In this document: piece by piece, positions 11,101 to 21,649 of the stretch
Position numbering within the stretch: position 1 is the stretch's first letter
How the letters are laid out: each line of letters starts with the position of its first letter
Assembly (NCBI GenBank): GCA_036873755.1
Contig: JAVTVY010006821.1
Span: 337,593 to 401,592 of the forward strand
DNA: 64,000 bases
Direction of reading: 5' to 3'
From: Hanleya hanleyi
Lineage: Eukaryota; Mollusca; Polyplacophora; Lepidopleurida; Hanleyidae
Position numbers and translations under genes: made by a program
Notes under the pieces: model-generated
Databases searched by the model: none
The model's input: only the letters and a program-made list of their open reading frames with translations
What the model was told of the DNA's origin: nothing

Positions 11101-11910
11101 TGATAGGATCATGGAGATAAATGCAGTGAATGAGAGTACGAAGTTTCGTAGACTTCATAGTATGGCAGCCTGATCGGATGTGAAAACCGACACGAGTTTA
11201 TATACTCTGCATATTCCTGACATAATTATATAAAGGAAAGCTCTACATGTATATCATCAGGCAGATGTAGGCTTTCGGCAATAGTTAGCGTCATCCATTG
11301 TTTAGGGAAACATCCCGTGGCTTGACAGTTATCAAAAATGTTCCTTCTCAATATATACAAGAGTTATTGTCAATGCCTTTCGACAATTCATGAATATACA
11401 CATTATAAACATAGCTATGTGTAGCATGTGCCTACATTTAATATCTTGAGCTGTCAGCGAGTGTTCGGATCTATCATTATCAGATCTATTTCCTCCCGAT
11501 CATTTGTGAGTCAATGTCGAACACGATAGTTGGAGAACCAGTTGATTCCTGGGTCTGCTAGTCCAGATTTCCGCTCTTGCAGTATCACCGGATATCTTCA
11601 TCTACTTGGGCTCCAACATGCTCTGATTTTCTATCAATATATCGGGGCTGAATGGAAGGTAACACACTGGACGGTCGACATGGCCGGACATCGAGCTATC
11701 GGGATGGCCATCTGTAATTCAAATAGAAATGATACCGCATGAAAAGGGAAATTTGAAACGTCAAAAAAGACAATTGTATTTTGAAACTGTATGCTTGTGA
11801 ATTTATTATAAACAGAAATAACTTGATATTTAAGGTAATGGTGAAGTGTGGTTTCATGCTTTGTAATAACTGCCTAGGTGTATATAGAATTCACAGAAGA
11901 GTTGGGTTTA
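8160..11910. other. Intergenic, no gene seen
   Basis: AT-rich sequence with only short frames. Donor-like words (caggtaagtg near 10735, ggaggtaagt near 10350) have no supported exon beside them. It lies downstream of the nanos-like gene and may hold its 3' untranslated region next to 11912. No poly(A) site was assigned. Confidence 0.4.
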
Positions 11911-11912
11911 CC

Positions 11913-12392
11913 TCAAGGCAGACTGTTGGGTTTGTATGGACAATACTTGACGGTGTGCGCCTTGTCCCCGGTTGACTCACAGATAGGACAAGTGTACCGA
12001 CGGAGGACAGGACAGGTAACTGTTCCCATGGAATCTCTCAGCACGTGCCCACCGTAGATGGACAGGGTTTCTCCATTCTTCTTGCAGAAAACGCAAACAG
12101 AATGTGCGCGCATTTCTTCCGGGCGGACTGGCAGTGGAGAATGTCCGACAACCGAGTATGTCTGGTGGCTCCATCCATCGGATTGGCAGGCCGGTCGTAC
12201 GGACTCTCGGGAACGTCTGGTGTCTGTATCGTCGTCCTGTGCCCAGAATCCCCCATACGGGCTCGCAATGTTCGATGGACTCGTTGCTTCCTTATTTCTC
12301 GAGACAGAAATGTCTTCGTCAGTTAACATCCAGGGCCAGGTGTTGAAGACTGGGGGTTCTGATGATGGCGGGCTAACCTGACTGCCCGACAT
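11913..12392 (-). CDS. nanos: Nanos-family RNA-binding zinc-finger protein
   Basis: The 159-residue protein ends in the diagnostic Nanos double zinc finger, C-x2-C-x12-H-x10-C-x7-C-x2-C-x7-H-x4-C. Its ligands are Cys100, Cys103, His116, Cys127, Cys135, Cys138, His146 and Cys151, with every spacing as in the family. Nanos acts in the cytoplasm with Pumilio and the CCR4-NOT complex to repress mRNAs in the germ line. An FNTWPWML segment at residues 16-23 may be the NOT1-interacting motif found near the N terminus of Nanos proteins. The frame is open further upstream to 12455, but that part is LINE 3' sequence, so Met 12392 is chosen. A single coding exon is common for Nanos genes. The CR1-like LINE ends within about five bases of this ATG and replaces the normal upstream context. 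The gene may be intact but rewired, or an inactive copy. Confidence 0.88.
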   Translation of the reverse strand: MSGSQVSPPSSEPPVFNTWPWMLTDEDISVSRNKEATSPSNIASPYGGFWAQDDDTDTRRSRESVRPACQSDGWSHQTYSVVGHSPLPVRPEEMRAHSVCVFCKKNGETLSIYGGHVLRDSMGTVTCPVLRRYTCPICESTGDKAHTVKYCPYKPNSLP

Positions 12393-12395
12393 ACA

Positions 12396-12417
12396 GAATA
12401 GAATAGAATAGAATAGA
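12396..12417 (-). repeat. (TATTC)n terminal microsatellite of the LINE
   Basis: Four copies of agaat on the plus strand sit exactly at the LINE-nanos junction. CR1-type elements are known to end in such short tandem arrays, which serve in priming. Confidence 0.7.
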
Positions 12418-12777
12418 TTTATTTGCATAAATATGCCCGGGTGGGCTAAAAGCACAACATATTATAAAAACAAACATAGCGTACTAATGAACAATATACA
12501 AATTCGGGTTCCCCTGAGCTTGTTGCTTTATACTAAATACGAAGGGGGCCTAGTGTTGGTCAGTTAAATACGAGCCATCAAGCATGAACAGATGCCTCCC
12601 AGATACACTAGATGTTGCATCCGGGGAACATCCATTCATATCCAACGTTCGTACCCAATCGACCAACATCAAGCTCCCATAGGCGAATAATTATCAGGTA
12701 TAAAACTGCATGGTGACAGGAGAGATTAGACATACATGGATAATGAGGGGATTGATGCGCTCTAAGCAATAAATATG

Positions 12778-14801
12778 CTATAACAATTGGAAACAATCAT
12801 ATATATACTTCGCAACTGCTTCCATCACCCATTGATTTGTCGACGACAGTATGTCACGAATCGTGAGGTTATTTGTATCATATTTTATAAATGGGCATAT
12901 AATGTTCAAAAGACACTGTCGCTCTTTAGCGAATCTTGAGCATTCCAACAGGAAGTGAGTTTCACTATCAACAATTTTCCAATGTTCACATACTCGGTCA
13001 TCTCTGGGAATTCCATGATAGCGCCCTCTTTCTATCTGTAGTTTGTGGGCGCTTATTCGAAGTTGGAAGAGGGCAGTTCGGTGTTTTCTATCCTGAATCG
13101 ACATTATGGTGCCTTCAGCTTCAAATTTAGTTTTTATGATACAATATGTATCTAATTTACTAAAGTTTGATATCTTGTTTTTCCAGTTATTGGAATAAGT
13201 TTCATTGAGTTTCTTTTTAACATATTTCAAAGTAGCTTTACGGGATTTGCAGAATTGGTTTTCCCAGAGGTGATCGCATCCAACTTCAGACAATATATTT
13301 CTCATAAAGTAAATCCAGTTTTTGCAGTTGAACATTCTGTTTTCCTCGACCTGTTCGAGGTAGGCATTATACAATAGCGAGGATGGGTCCGCAGATAAAA
13401 TATGTGTATAATAATTCACACTTTTTAGGATGGCAAACAATTTGACTGGGGTTCTTCCAAGTTCACCAAGGACTGCATAATTAGTCGCTTTGGAGTGGAC
13501 TCCTAACAATTTTTTACAATATTTATTCTGAACAACTTCAGTCTCATTTTCTTTTCTAAGGATAACTTCCACATTATTAGCATCTAAAGTTTTGTTCAAA
13601 TAGCCAATCCATATCTCAGAACCATACGGTAAAATGGGTTGGATAATACAGTCAAACAATTTACAGGCTATGTTAATGTTTAGTTCAGTGGGATTAACGG
13701 CATATCTGAGGCAGAACAATGCCTTCTTGGCTCTGCTAGCAAGGTTCTCTATGGCAGAGTTAAAATGACCATTTGCATGTAGCACAACTCCAAGATAGGT
13801 GTATTTCTTTACACATTCTATCTGATCTTTACCGATACAAAATTTGTGATTAAGGCTTCTATTACTTCCAAAGGCAACTATTTTTGTTTTTTTGATATTC
13901 ACCGATAGACCCCAAGCTGTGAGGTATATGCCAAGTTTATCAAGTTTCCGCTGTAGGTCATTTCTGTCCAGCGATAACAGTACGATATCATCAGAATATG
14001 CTAAGCATTGAACATACTCATTCCAGATACGAGGGGAGTTATTATTATGACTATCAAATTCTAACAACAGGTCATTAATATAGATATTAAACAAAATCGG
14101 ACTTAAAATATTACCTTGGTGTACACCCCTAGCTACAGGGAAGGTGTCACTCATACAGATGTTGGTTTTAACTCTAGACTGACTGTGGAGGTACATATTT
14201 TTAATAGTATTATATATATTACCCGATATACCAGCCTTTTGGAGTTTCAAGAAAAGTCCTTCATGCCACACCGAATCAAAAGCTTTGTTAAAGTCAATAA
14301 AGCAGGTATAAAGCTTTTGTTTTTCCGAATATATTTGTCTACCAAAGTTTTCATTACAAAAATATGGCCAGCTATTCTATTGCCCTTTTTGAAGCCTAAC
14401 TGGGACTTGGAAATTAGACCATTTTTATCTGCATAGGATACTAATCTATTATTAAGGACAGAGCAGAATAATTTGCCCACACAACTATTCAGGGTAATGC
14501 CCCTGTAGTTGTTTGGGTCTAACATGTTACCATTTTTATGAACTGGAAATACCAAACCGGTTGCCCATATTTTTGGGAATTGACCCAAGGAAAGGACCTT
14601 ATTGAATAAGCGGAGAAGGATCTCGTTAATATATGGATAGGCTGCAGAAATCATTTTATTACTAATGCTATCAGCACCACATGCTTTATTGTGTTTGAGT
14701 GTTTTCACTACTTCCGAAATTTCTTTTTCAGTTATGATATAATTTAACTCAGAGAAGGATGGGCAGCTTTCCAAGTCGGATAATTCCTTTTTTACTTCCA
14801 T
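12778..14801 (-). pseudogene. LINE ORF2, reverse-transcriptase half (CR1-like)
   Basis: Two frames, 14801-14247 and 14271-12778, together make the RT domain; a frameshift separates them near 14290. Visible blocks are KHNKACGADSISNKMI (RT1), GLVFPVHKNGNMLDPNNYRGI (RT2), SQLGFKKGNR (RT3), GVHQGNILSPILFNIYINDL (RT4) and the catalytic box LAYSDDIVLLS, where Ser replaces the usual Ala of YADD. The thumb region follows (YLGVVLHANG). A Cys/His cluster near the C terminus (CEHWKIVDSETHFLLEC) matches the zinc-knuckle-like tail of this group. RT copies element RNA onto nicked chromosomal DNA. The frame is otherwise long and well kept. Confidence 0.8.
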
Positions 14802-14811
14802 TTCACGGGCG

Positions 14812-16303
14812 TCAACTTATTAAATGCACATTTGAGCTATGCAGGTTTCTATAATGGTCGAACCAGGTATTCATGTCTATTTTACTTGTGCTTTTATCTG
14901 AATTGGCTTGTTTTAACTTTTTTAGGGAGTCCCAACATTTTGTGGGGTCCTCATTTACGGAATGATTTAATTCATTCAGTAATTTCCGTCGATAATTTGA
15001 TTTACAATGTCTAACCTTCTGTCTATATTGTTTTTGCTTACTGAAGTATTTTGCCTTAATTTTTCGATTTAAAATGTCCCTGTTGAATGCATTGTTCAAA
15101 CTAGACATTTCTTTGCGCAAGTTTTTACAATCTTTATCATACCAGGGTTTGTCAATATGGTCACTTTTATTGGATAATTGAAGTGGGGGCTGATTTTTTG
15201 TATGCTGTGGTCAGCTGCCTGTGCAAGTAAATCACCTAGATGTGTTGTACATAACTCAACATTGGTTTGCTCTATATCCTTCAGTATATCCGAGGAGCTT
15301 ATAAGATTTGACAAGTGATAGCCAAAATTTGAGGCCTTTTCCTTGTCCCAGATATATTTTGGGGGTAATGGGAAGGAAGCAGGGGGTGGTAGGTTTGAGG
15401 TTAAATTGGATTGACTCCACAGTCCAGTTTTGCGTTTTACAGATATTGCCTTATGGTCTGACATACAAGTAAAAGGGTGTATTTTCAACTCTAATATAGA
15501 TCGCCTTAAACTGGCATTTACAATAATGTAATCAACAACACTATTTCCCAATTCAGTTATGCAAGTGAATTCACCGAATAGATCACCTGGTGTACGTCCA
15601 TTAAGAATTCTGCACTGATAAGACTTGCAAAGATCAATGAGCTTTTTACCCATATTTTGGACAACCAGATCCATAGAATTTCTTGTCAGGGGTAGATCAC
15701 TTGCATAACAATCAGGAACTGGTACGTGGGTAGTATCCCCATCATCACAGATATAATCCTGAAGTGAACTAGTACGTGCAAATCATGATGTCTCCCCTGC
15801 CACCATAAACAGATATATCATTCTCAAGCTTATCAAATAGCTCATTAGTGAACTCTTTACCAAATGTAGAGTTGTCAGGAGGGATATAGCAGATACATAT
15901 ATATAAATCGTTATTCATACCAAATACTGTTTTACACAATTTGACCCATATTGCAGATTCACAAAGATTGTTTTTTATCGGAGAAACTCCATCTACAGTT
16001 TCATCCCTTACAAAAAGGGCTACACCACCAGAGGCTTTTCTGGCACGTGCATGTTTCGGTCTATTCTTTATATTTTTTAGAGTGAAACCAGGGATAGACA
16101 TATCCGATTCAATTGAAAGCATGGATTTCGGTCAAGCCGATTATATCAAAAGAATTACAGATTTCGTGAAAGATTGGAGAATGGAGTTTGTTTTGTCTAA
16201 TGCCATGTAGTTTTTGGATCAAGCCGTTAATATTCCAGACTCCGATTCTCACAGCATTGGTACATGTAGTATACATTATGGGTGTACAAATTTTGAGTAG
16301 CAC
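14812..16303 (-). pseudogene. LINE ORF2, apurinic-like endonuclease half and linker (CR1-like)
   Basis: Four frames in order (16303-16109, 16122-15769, 15674-15096, 15120-14812) carry an APE-type endonuclease. Motifs are RIGVWNINGL, DIIGLTEIH with the catalytic Glu, SGGVALFVRD, YICICYIPP, LNGRTPGDLFGEFTC and MSDHKAISV with the Asp-His pair. The part that should hold the catalytic GDFN box falls at a frame break around 15670-15780 (plus-strand text at 15775-15800). The last frame is the basic linker before the RT. Each boundary is a frameshift, so no functional protein is made. Confidence 0.72.
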
Positions 16304-16594
16304 TTTTCGAGTGAGATTTTCGGAAGGACTGAGTGTAGAGATGGAGGACCTTCGTTCGAGGTAAATTATACAATAATATCTTCAGATACATAATGGGTTT
16401 TAAGAAGGTACGTAATACCTTGTCCAGTATAACACCATTTAAGAGTGGGTTGAAATTTGAATTACATATACAATACACATATGAATTCATCATTATGGCA
16501 CATAGAGTGTCAGTAATTATACAAGGATTAAGTTCAAAGATCACAGCTAGAACTCCTTAACATGTTAGAGTAAATCTCTGGTTGTTCATCAATC

Positions 16595-17480
16595 GCAAAA
16601 TTACATACATTTAAATCTGGGCACATAGGACAGTTACCAGATTAGATTACAATAATAAAATTACATTAGTCAGTTTTTTATCACACAGATTTGACTAAAA
16701 TTTTAGATAAATAATTAAAATATTCATATTCAGACAGGTCTAGATTTTATATTCTGACTAGATAAGTCTAGCGACTAAGCGCATAATTAAAATGCATAAG
16801 ATAGAATCAAAACCACATTCCTGAATTTGATTACAAGAAAACAATAGTATGATCAATGAATTATTACATATTATCAATTAGATCAGGAGATAGGGCAGTT
16901 ACCAGATTAGATTACAATATTAAAATTACATTAGTCAGTTTTTTATCACGCAGATTTGACTTAAATTTTAGATAAATAATTAAAATATTCACATTCAGAC
17001 AAGTCTAGATTTTATATTCTGACTAGTTAAGTCTAGCGACTAAGCGCATAATTAAAATGCATAAGATATAGGAATCAAGACCACATTCCTGAATTTGATT
17101 AGAAGAAAAGAATAGTATAATCAATGATTACATATTATCAATTAGATCAGGAAATTCAATTGTTCCATATTGCAATTACAGGTTACATACATTTAAATCT
17201 GGATACATAGGACAGTTACCAGATTAGGTTACAATAATAAAATTACATTAGTGAGTTTTTTATCACACAGATTTGACTAAAATTTTAGATAAATGATTAA
17301 AATATTCACATTCAGACAGGTCTAGAATTTTATATTCTGACTAGATAAGTCTAGCGACTAAGCGCATAATTAAAATGCATAAGATATAGGAATCAAGACC
17401 ACATTCCTGAATTTGATTACAAGAAAAGAATAGTATAATCAATGAATTATTACATATTATCAATTAGATCAGGCGATTGT
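16595..17480 (-). repeat. Three-copy tandem repeat (~265-320 bp unit) inside the CR1-like LINE
   Basis: The phrase 'acagttaccagattag.ttacaat' recurs at about 16,630, 16,895 and 17,215. It is followed each time by 'agattttatattctgact', 'gtctagcgactaagcgcat' and 'cacattcctgaatttgatta'. Copies are very similar and AT-rich. The array lies between the ORF1 and ORF2 coding parts, where CR1 elements normally have only a short spacer. Confidence 0.75.
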
Positions 17481-17958
17481 TCCATATTGCAATTACGGGT
17501 TCCACCCCAGTTAATAGCACTATTTTTCAGTTTGGACAACTTGTAGAACAGGGGGCTATATTTATCAATCTCATTAGTTTTATCATTCGGAATATGGTGT
17601 TGACTATCTTCGCTTGTAAAGTACATGTAAGCTATGTACAACCTACAGTTTGGTTAAATGAAAGCTAACAAGTTGAAGTATTAAAACCTGGAATTAAATT
17701 CAGTTGATGGACTATGTAAATATATTAACAGCAGGGCCTGATTTAGGGCAATTTTAAACCTGTTATGAAGGGTCTGGGCTCAAGAGTTAGGGCACCCAAA
17801 TGAGGAAAATTCAATAAATCTCACAGAAGGCTGGTAAAGAAGCTCATTCAGCTCTCTCAGGGCACAAAAGGGTGCCCGAACTCATGGCCTCTATCAGCCC
17901 TAGTAACATTTAGTTGTGTAGTTTGGCCAAGATTATATCAGCTAAAAAAGTCAAGCTA

Positions 17959-20204
17959 CTAATAATCATATCCTCTGTAGTGATAGCCATCAAGGGTGAA
18001 GTAGTCATAGTAGTTGAAACTAGCAGGCCTGATTCTCTGCTTATTAGTCTCATAGTGGTCATGGCAGTTCCAGTCAGGCCTGATATTGCTCCAGGGAGAG
18101 TTATTCCCCCTTGCTAGATGATGGTTTTGGGCCCTCAGATGGGGTTCTTGGCTATGGGAATGGTTATTTCCACGGCCGCCGTGACTACGTGGATGGTCAT
18201 CTTTTCTAGCATGGTAATGGTGGTTGTCAGCGACGGTACGGGTCATACGTCTCGAAGGGCGAGGCCCAATTGGAGTGGGCCTGCTGGAATGGGGATTACG
18301 ATCACCACATTGATTTACCTCTCTAATGGCACTAATCATATTTCCTTCGAGCACTTTAGTCCCAGCGGTAGACAGGTGTAGGTGGTCCTCCAGGAAGAGT
18401 TTGTCATTGACATATCCCCTTGATGACATGTTGTTATGGTCGATAAAAGTGACATAAACTGATCCGAGGAATTTGTCCTCTAATTTAGAGTTAAAGAGTC
18501 CTCTTCGGACATTCAGCCTTCTGTCACCCACTGGAGCCAATTTTGATATCAGAATGGAGGCGCTCGGATAGTTTGACATTAATAACTCAATTTGTTCTGT
18601 GTATTTTTCGGCACACACATCAGCAGACTCACTATCGCGGAGATTGTTAATACCCGTATGAATCACAGCTGTGTCTCCATCGGTGAATCCAGCCTTTGTT
18701 AGGGACGGGTTTATATCCTCAATCTTTGGAGCACGTACCATTGATGTTGGTGCCCCACCCTGTTGCTTATCAGTAGCGGCCGGAGGTGCTTGGTAATAGA
18801 GCTTCCAACTATGATGACCTTGTGACTACTGCTATTGGTAGACGACTGTTCACATGACATAACTTGGGTCTGTTCTGAGGTAGTGGAGTTAGGTACAGAC
18901 ACGGCCTGAGAGTAAGATTTGGTCATAACTATAGCACCACTTTGTGGTTTGTTATGTGGGGGGATACTTTGCTGTAACACACGTAATAATTGTTTATTCT
19001 CGGCATCAGAGGCTTTGATTTCATTCATGGCCGAGGATATTTGACTGTTTATTTCATTTTGAAATTTAGACAGCCTGTCCTGTGTTATGGACTGAAGTTG
19101 TTCCATGTTTACAGCCCCATTACATGTAACTGCTACTTCATCCATGGATGATTTCTGTGATGGAATGCACTGCTGTAACGTGGATAGTAATTGTTTATTC
19201 TCAGCATCAGAGGCTTTGATGTTATTCATGGCTGAGGATATTTGTTTGCTTATATTACTTTCACACTCCGACAGTTTGTCCTGTGTTACTGTCTGAAGTT
19301 GTTCCATGTTTGCAGCACCATTACATGTGATTGTTACTTCCTCCATAGGTTTTGGTATCTTTTTACAGATATGATTAAAGTTCTCTTCTGAAAGCATGGT
19401 CAAATTATTGCCTAGTTTGGGAACATCAACTGTCAGGTTGTTCACGGCACTTTGTAGGGTAGATTGAGCCATTTTTATTTCATGAACATCACAGGCTATG
19501 CTTTTACAGAACTCAGACAGATTTTCAATGGCATCTAATAGCATAGGATTTGCATTTGTCTGTGGTACTGTTGGTCCTGAGTTAGTGCCACCTGTACGGT
19601 CACTGTCACCGTTGTCACTGTCACCTTCAGTTCGAGGATTTAGGTCACTGGGGTTTACATGCAAATGTAAATTGCTGATAAGATCTTCAGTTGCCGTAGC
19701 AAGGTGGTTTACCAGTGCTGAATCCGGCCCACAACATTTTTCACATTTGAATTTTCTACTCGAATTGAGATATTTGGACAGTTCATACGCTGGCAGATTT
19801 GTGCAAATATAGTGGACCCACATGTCACAAAAGTCGCATTGGATCATGGACTTGTCTTCAAGTTTGGCACAGATTAAGCAGGTAACAACAGGCACAGGAG
19901 TCCCAGACTTACCAGAGGCAGAACCTGCATCAGACGTGGGGTGTTGTTGTTGTTGTTCTTCTTGCCCGCCATTTTCCCAAATAGAATTCGCAACAGGTTG
20001 ATCGTTTTTGCCTGGGAATATATCGAAATCAGAGAATCCTGCGTTTATCATAACATCTTTAGCTTCCTCGTAAGTTTTACATTTTTGCTGCCTGCTGTTG
20101 CTTATGCCGGTTACAGCCTCTCGACACCGTTCCCAAGTCGTGAAGACTCCACAGATTTTGCCCTTTGTCACCGCGTAATAGCTTGTTTTCCGAGTCATCG
20201 TCAA
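17959..20204 (-). pseudogene. LINE ORF1: Cauli_VI/RNase H1-N-like + PHD finger + coiled region + SGNH esterase
   Basis: Frame 20204-18711 (497 residues) begins with SYYAVTKGKICGVFTTWERC...KTYEEAKDVM at residues 8-51. This is the pattern of the small RNase H1 N-terminal (Cauli_VI) domain, which binds RNA-DNA hybrids. A PHD-type C4HC3 finger follows at about 109-157 (Cys109, Cys112, Cys123, Cys126, His131, Cys134, Cys154, Cys157). Two repeated Ser/Gln-rich helical segments (MEQLQ...QDKLSE and MEQLQ...QDRLSK) come next. The end, VIIVGSSITKHL, is SGNH block I. A frameshift near 18,740-18,790 moves to frame 18741-17959, which holds HTGINNL and DHLHLSTAGTKVL (catalytic Asp-x-x-His) and a His/Arg-rich tail. 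PHD plus esterase is known for CR1 ORF1; the added N-terminal domain is less familiar. Confidence 0.75.
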
Positions 20205-20536
20205 TGAATGAAGTGGGAAATGCCAGATTTTTCACTAGATTCCACAGTTGATATTCAATTAGCAGTGGCGGGACGATGTCATGCAACACGGGGTAACAAC
20301 AATGACTTCACTGTTAATGGTCACTCAGTCCAAACCGAAAATCTTTCGAAATTTTTAGCACATCAAAACAGAGTCAACCATGTAGACCACCATCTTGCTA
20401 GGTTCCAAATAGAGCCATGAGTGAATAGGTCTACAGTTCGGTTCTGCCTCTGGCTCATTTCTGTCAGTTTTTATTGACCTGGAAATCCTTCGCGATTTAT
20501 CCATGTCTATATAATGATGATACAAACGTTGCGAGT

Positions 20537-20556
20537 GTTGGGGGGGGGGGGGGGGT
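20537..20556 (+). repeat. Poly-G run
   Basis: About 19 consecutive G residues follow 'gtgttg'. Such a run can form quadruplex structure and is a likely place for length error in assembly. Confidence 0.8.
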
Positions 20557-20749
20557 TCAGGTCCCGTCCTTGATCATTTAAACCTATCGGCGGCAAAGCT
20601 GCATATCATCATGGTGATCTTGAACTTTGAAGCAGGTATGATAGGTCTAACGTTGGAGGGTGGATACGTGTCCCCACTTCGTGTAAACTGTCGAGAATCG
20701 AAGGTCTTTCATTATTAATCCACTATCTATGATATGAAAGAAATACAAG

Positions 20750-20806
20750 GAAATCGGCCTTCTTCATATGGCCCCAAACCGGGCCAATATGAGGAAGGCG
20801 AGCCAA
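20750..20806. repeat. Imperfect hairpin
   Basis: The left arm ggccttcttcatatggcccc pairs with ccgggccaatatgaggaagg across a three- to four-base loop. It may be the end of a small inverted-repeat element. No partner ends were defined. Confidence 0.5.
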
Positions 20807-20939
20807 TAGGGGAAAGCCGGTTCAATATGGGTAAACAGGGCCAATACTGCCCTGACTGACTTTCAACATGGCGACGCTGAGGATGAATGAGCCTCGATTC
20901 GTGATCTTCTCCGAATGATATCGGAGACTTTACATATAT

Positions 20940-21150
20940 GATATGACGACTTTACAACGATTGATTAAGAATACTGATCAGCGATACGGATTTTATATTT
21001 TTGAAACATCATGATTGCTTGTCGGCATCATTGAAAACTGTTGACCGCTTCTCTCTTGCAGGAAACTGGCCTATGTTTATGTATACTATGATTGTCTTTT
21101 GGAATTTGGTGCTAATACTGTTATATGGAATAGGGAATAGGTCTTTTTCT
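20940..21150 (+). repeat. RT-family 3' region copy
   Basis: 'gacgactttacaacga', 'gattaagaatactgatcag' and 'gtcggcatcattgaaaactg' match the 3' flank of the copies at 30,174-30,852 (inverted) and 56,690-57,130. Only the distal 3' part is present; the coding part is missing. Confidence 0.7.
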
Positions 21151-21324
21151 GATTTTAAACGGATGTTCATTAGCTTCTGTGATAATTTGTGTATACGTAC
21201 CGATACAAAAACCTTGAAATCTAGTGTGATGAGTCATGCTGAAATAGAAATAGTGACGCCAGCGTGACATCGACTTGCCAAGCACAAGCAGGCGACAAAA
21301 TAGAGACCCAACACTTACAGCAGT

Positions 21325-21640
21325 GCACCCGTTTTTTTATTGATACAAATTTCCCCGCAAAAACTGCATGACAAATTAGTAAATGTTAAGCTGATGCGAG
21401 ATCAAATAGCTTTTGCCCACTTTTCCTCTCGAAAAATCAGTAATTTTGAAGAAAATGACGAAAACATCACTTTTCTGGTACCCCACATGGCCACCATTTT
21501 TAATGTACCCATAATCCTCTGCTCTGGGGTTACGAAAATAGGCTCAAAATGACCTCAACATGATAAACTATGAAGTCACTGCGTGCCAGTTCTCAATTGT
21601 TTGTCGATCCGGCGGCATAATGCCCCAACCCTACCCAGGT
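21325..21640. mobile_element. piggyBac-like MITE, truncated copy 3
   Basis: The order 'ccccgcaaaaactgc', 'cttttgcccacttttc', 'ttttctggtaccccacatgg', 'cataatcctctgctc', 'ctcaaaatgacc', 'atgccccaaccctacccagg' matches the right two-thirds of the element at 2789-3332. The left end is missing. No paired TTAA was identified. Confidence 0.6.
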
Positions 21641-21649
21641 TCGACATCT

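Larger units (their letters stand above)
12396..20420 (-). mobile_element. CR1-like non-LTR retrotransposon, near full length but decayed
   Basis: On the minus strand the order is ORF1 (20204-17959), a 1.6 kb spacer with tandem repeats, then endonuclease and reverse transcriptase (16303-12778) and a 3' UTR. It ends in a short (TATTC)n array at 12396-12417. A short microsatellite 3' end instead of poly(A), and an ORF1 with PHD and esterase domains, both point to the CR1 group. At least five frame breaks show that it is inactive. The 5' end is uncertain: sequence near 20,390-20,400 (aagatggtgg on the minus strand) may be the true start. No target-site duplication was found. Confidence 0.75.

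Noticed and set aside
12045..12381. Three overlapping plus-strand frames
   Set aside because: They lie opposite the nanos gene, whose zinc-finger spacing is diagnostic; no motif of their own.
12393..12455. Longer nanos frame
   Set aside because: The 21 extra codons are LINE 3' sequence including the TATTC array and begin at a GTG.
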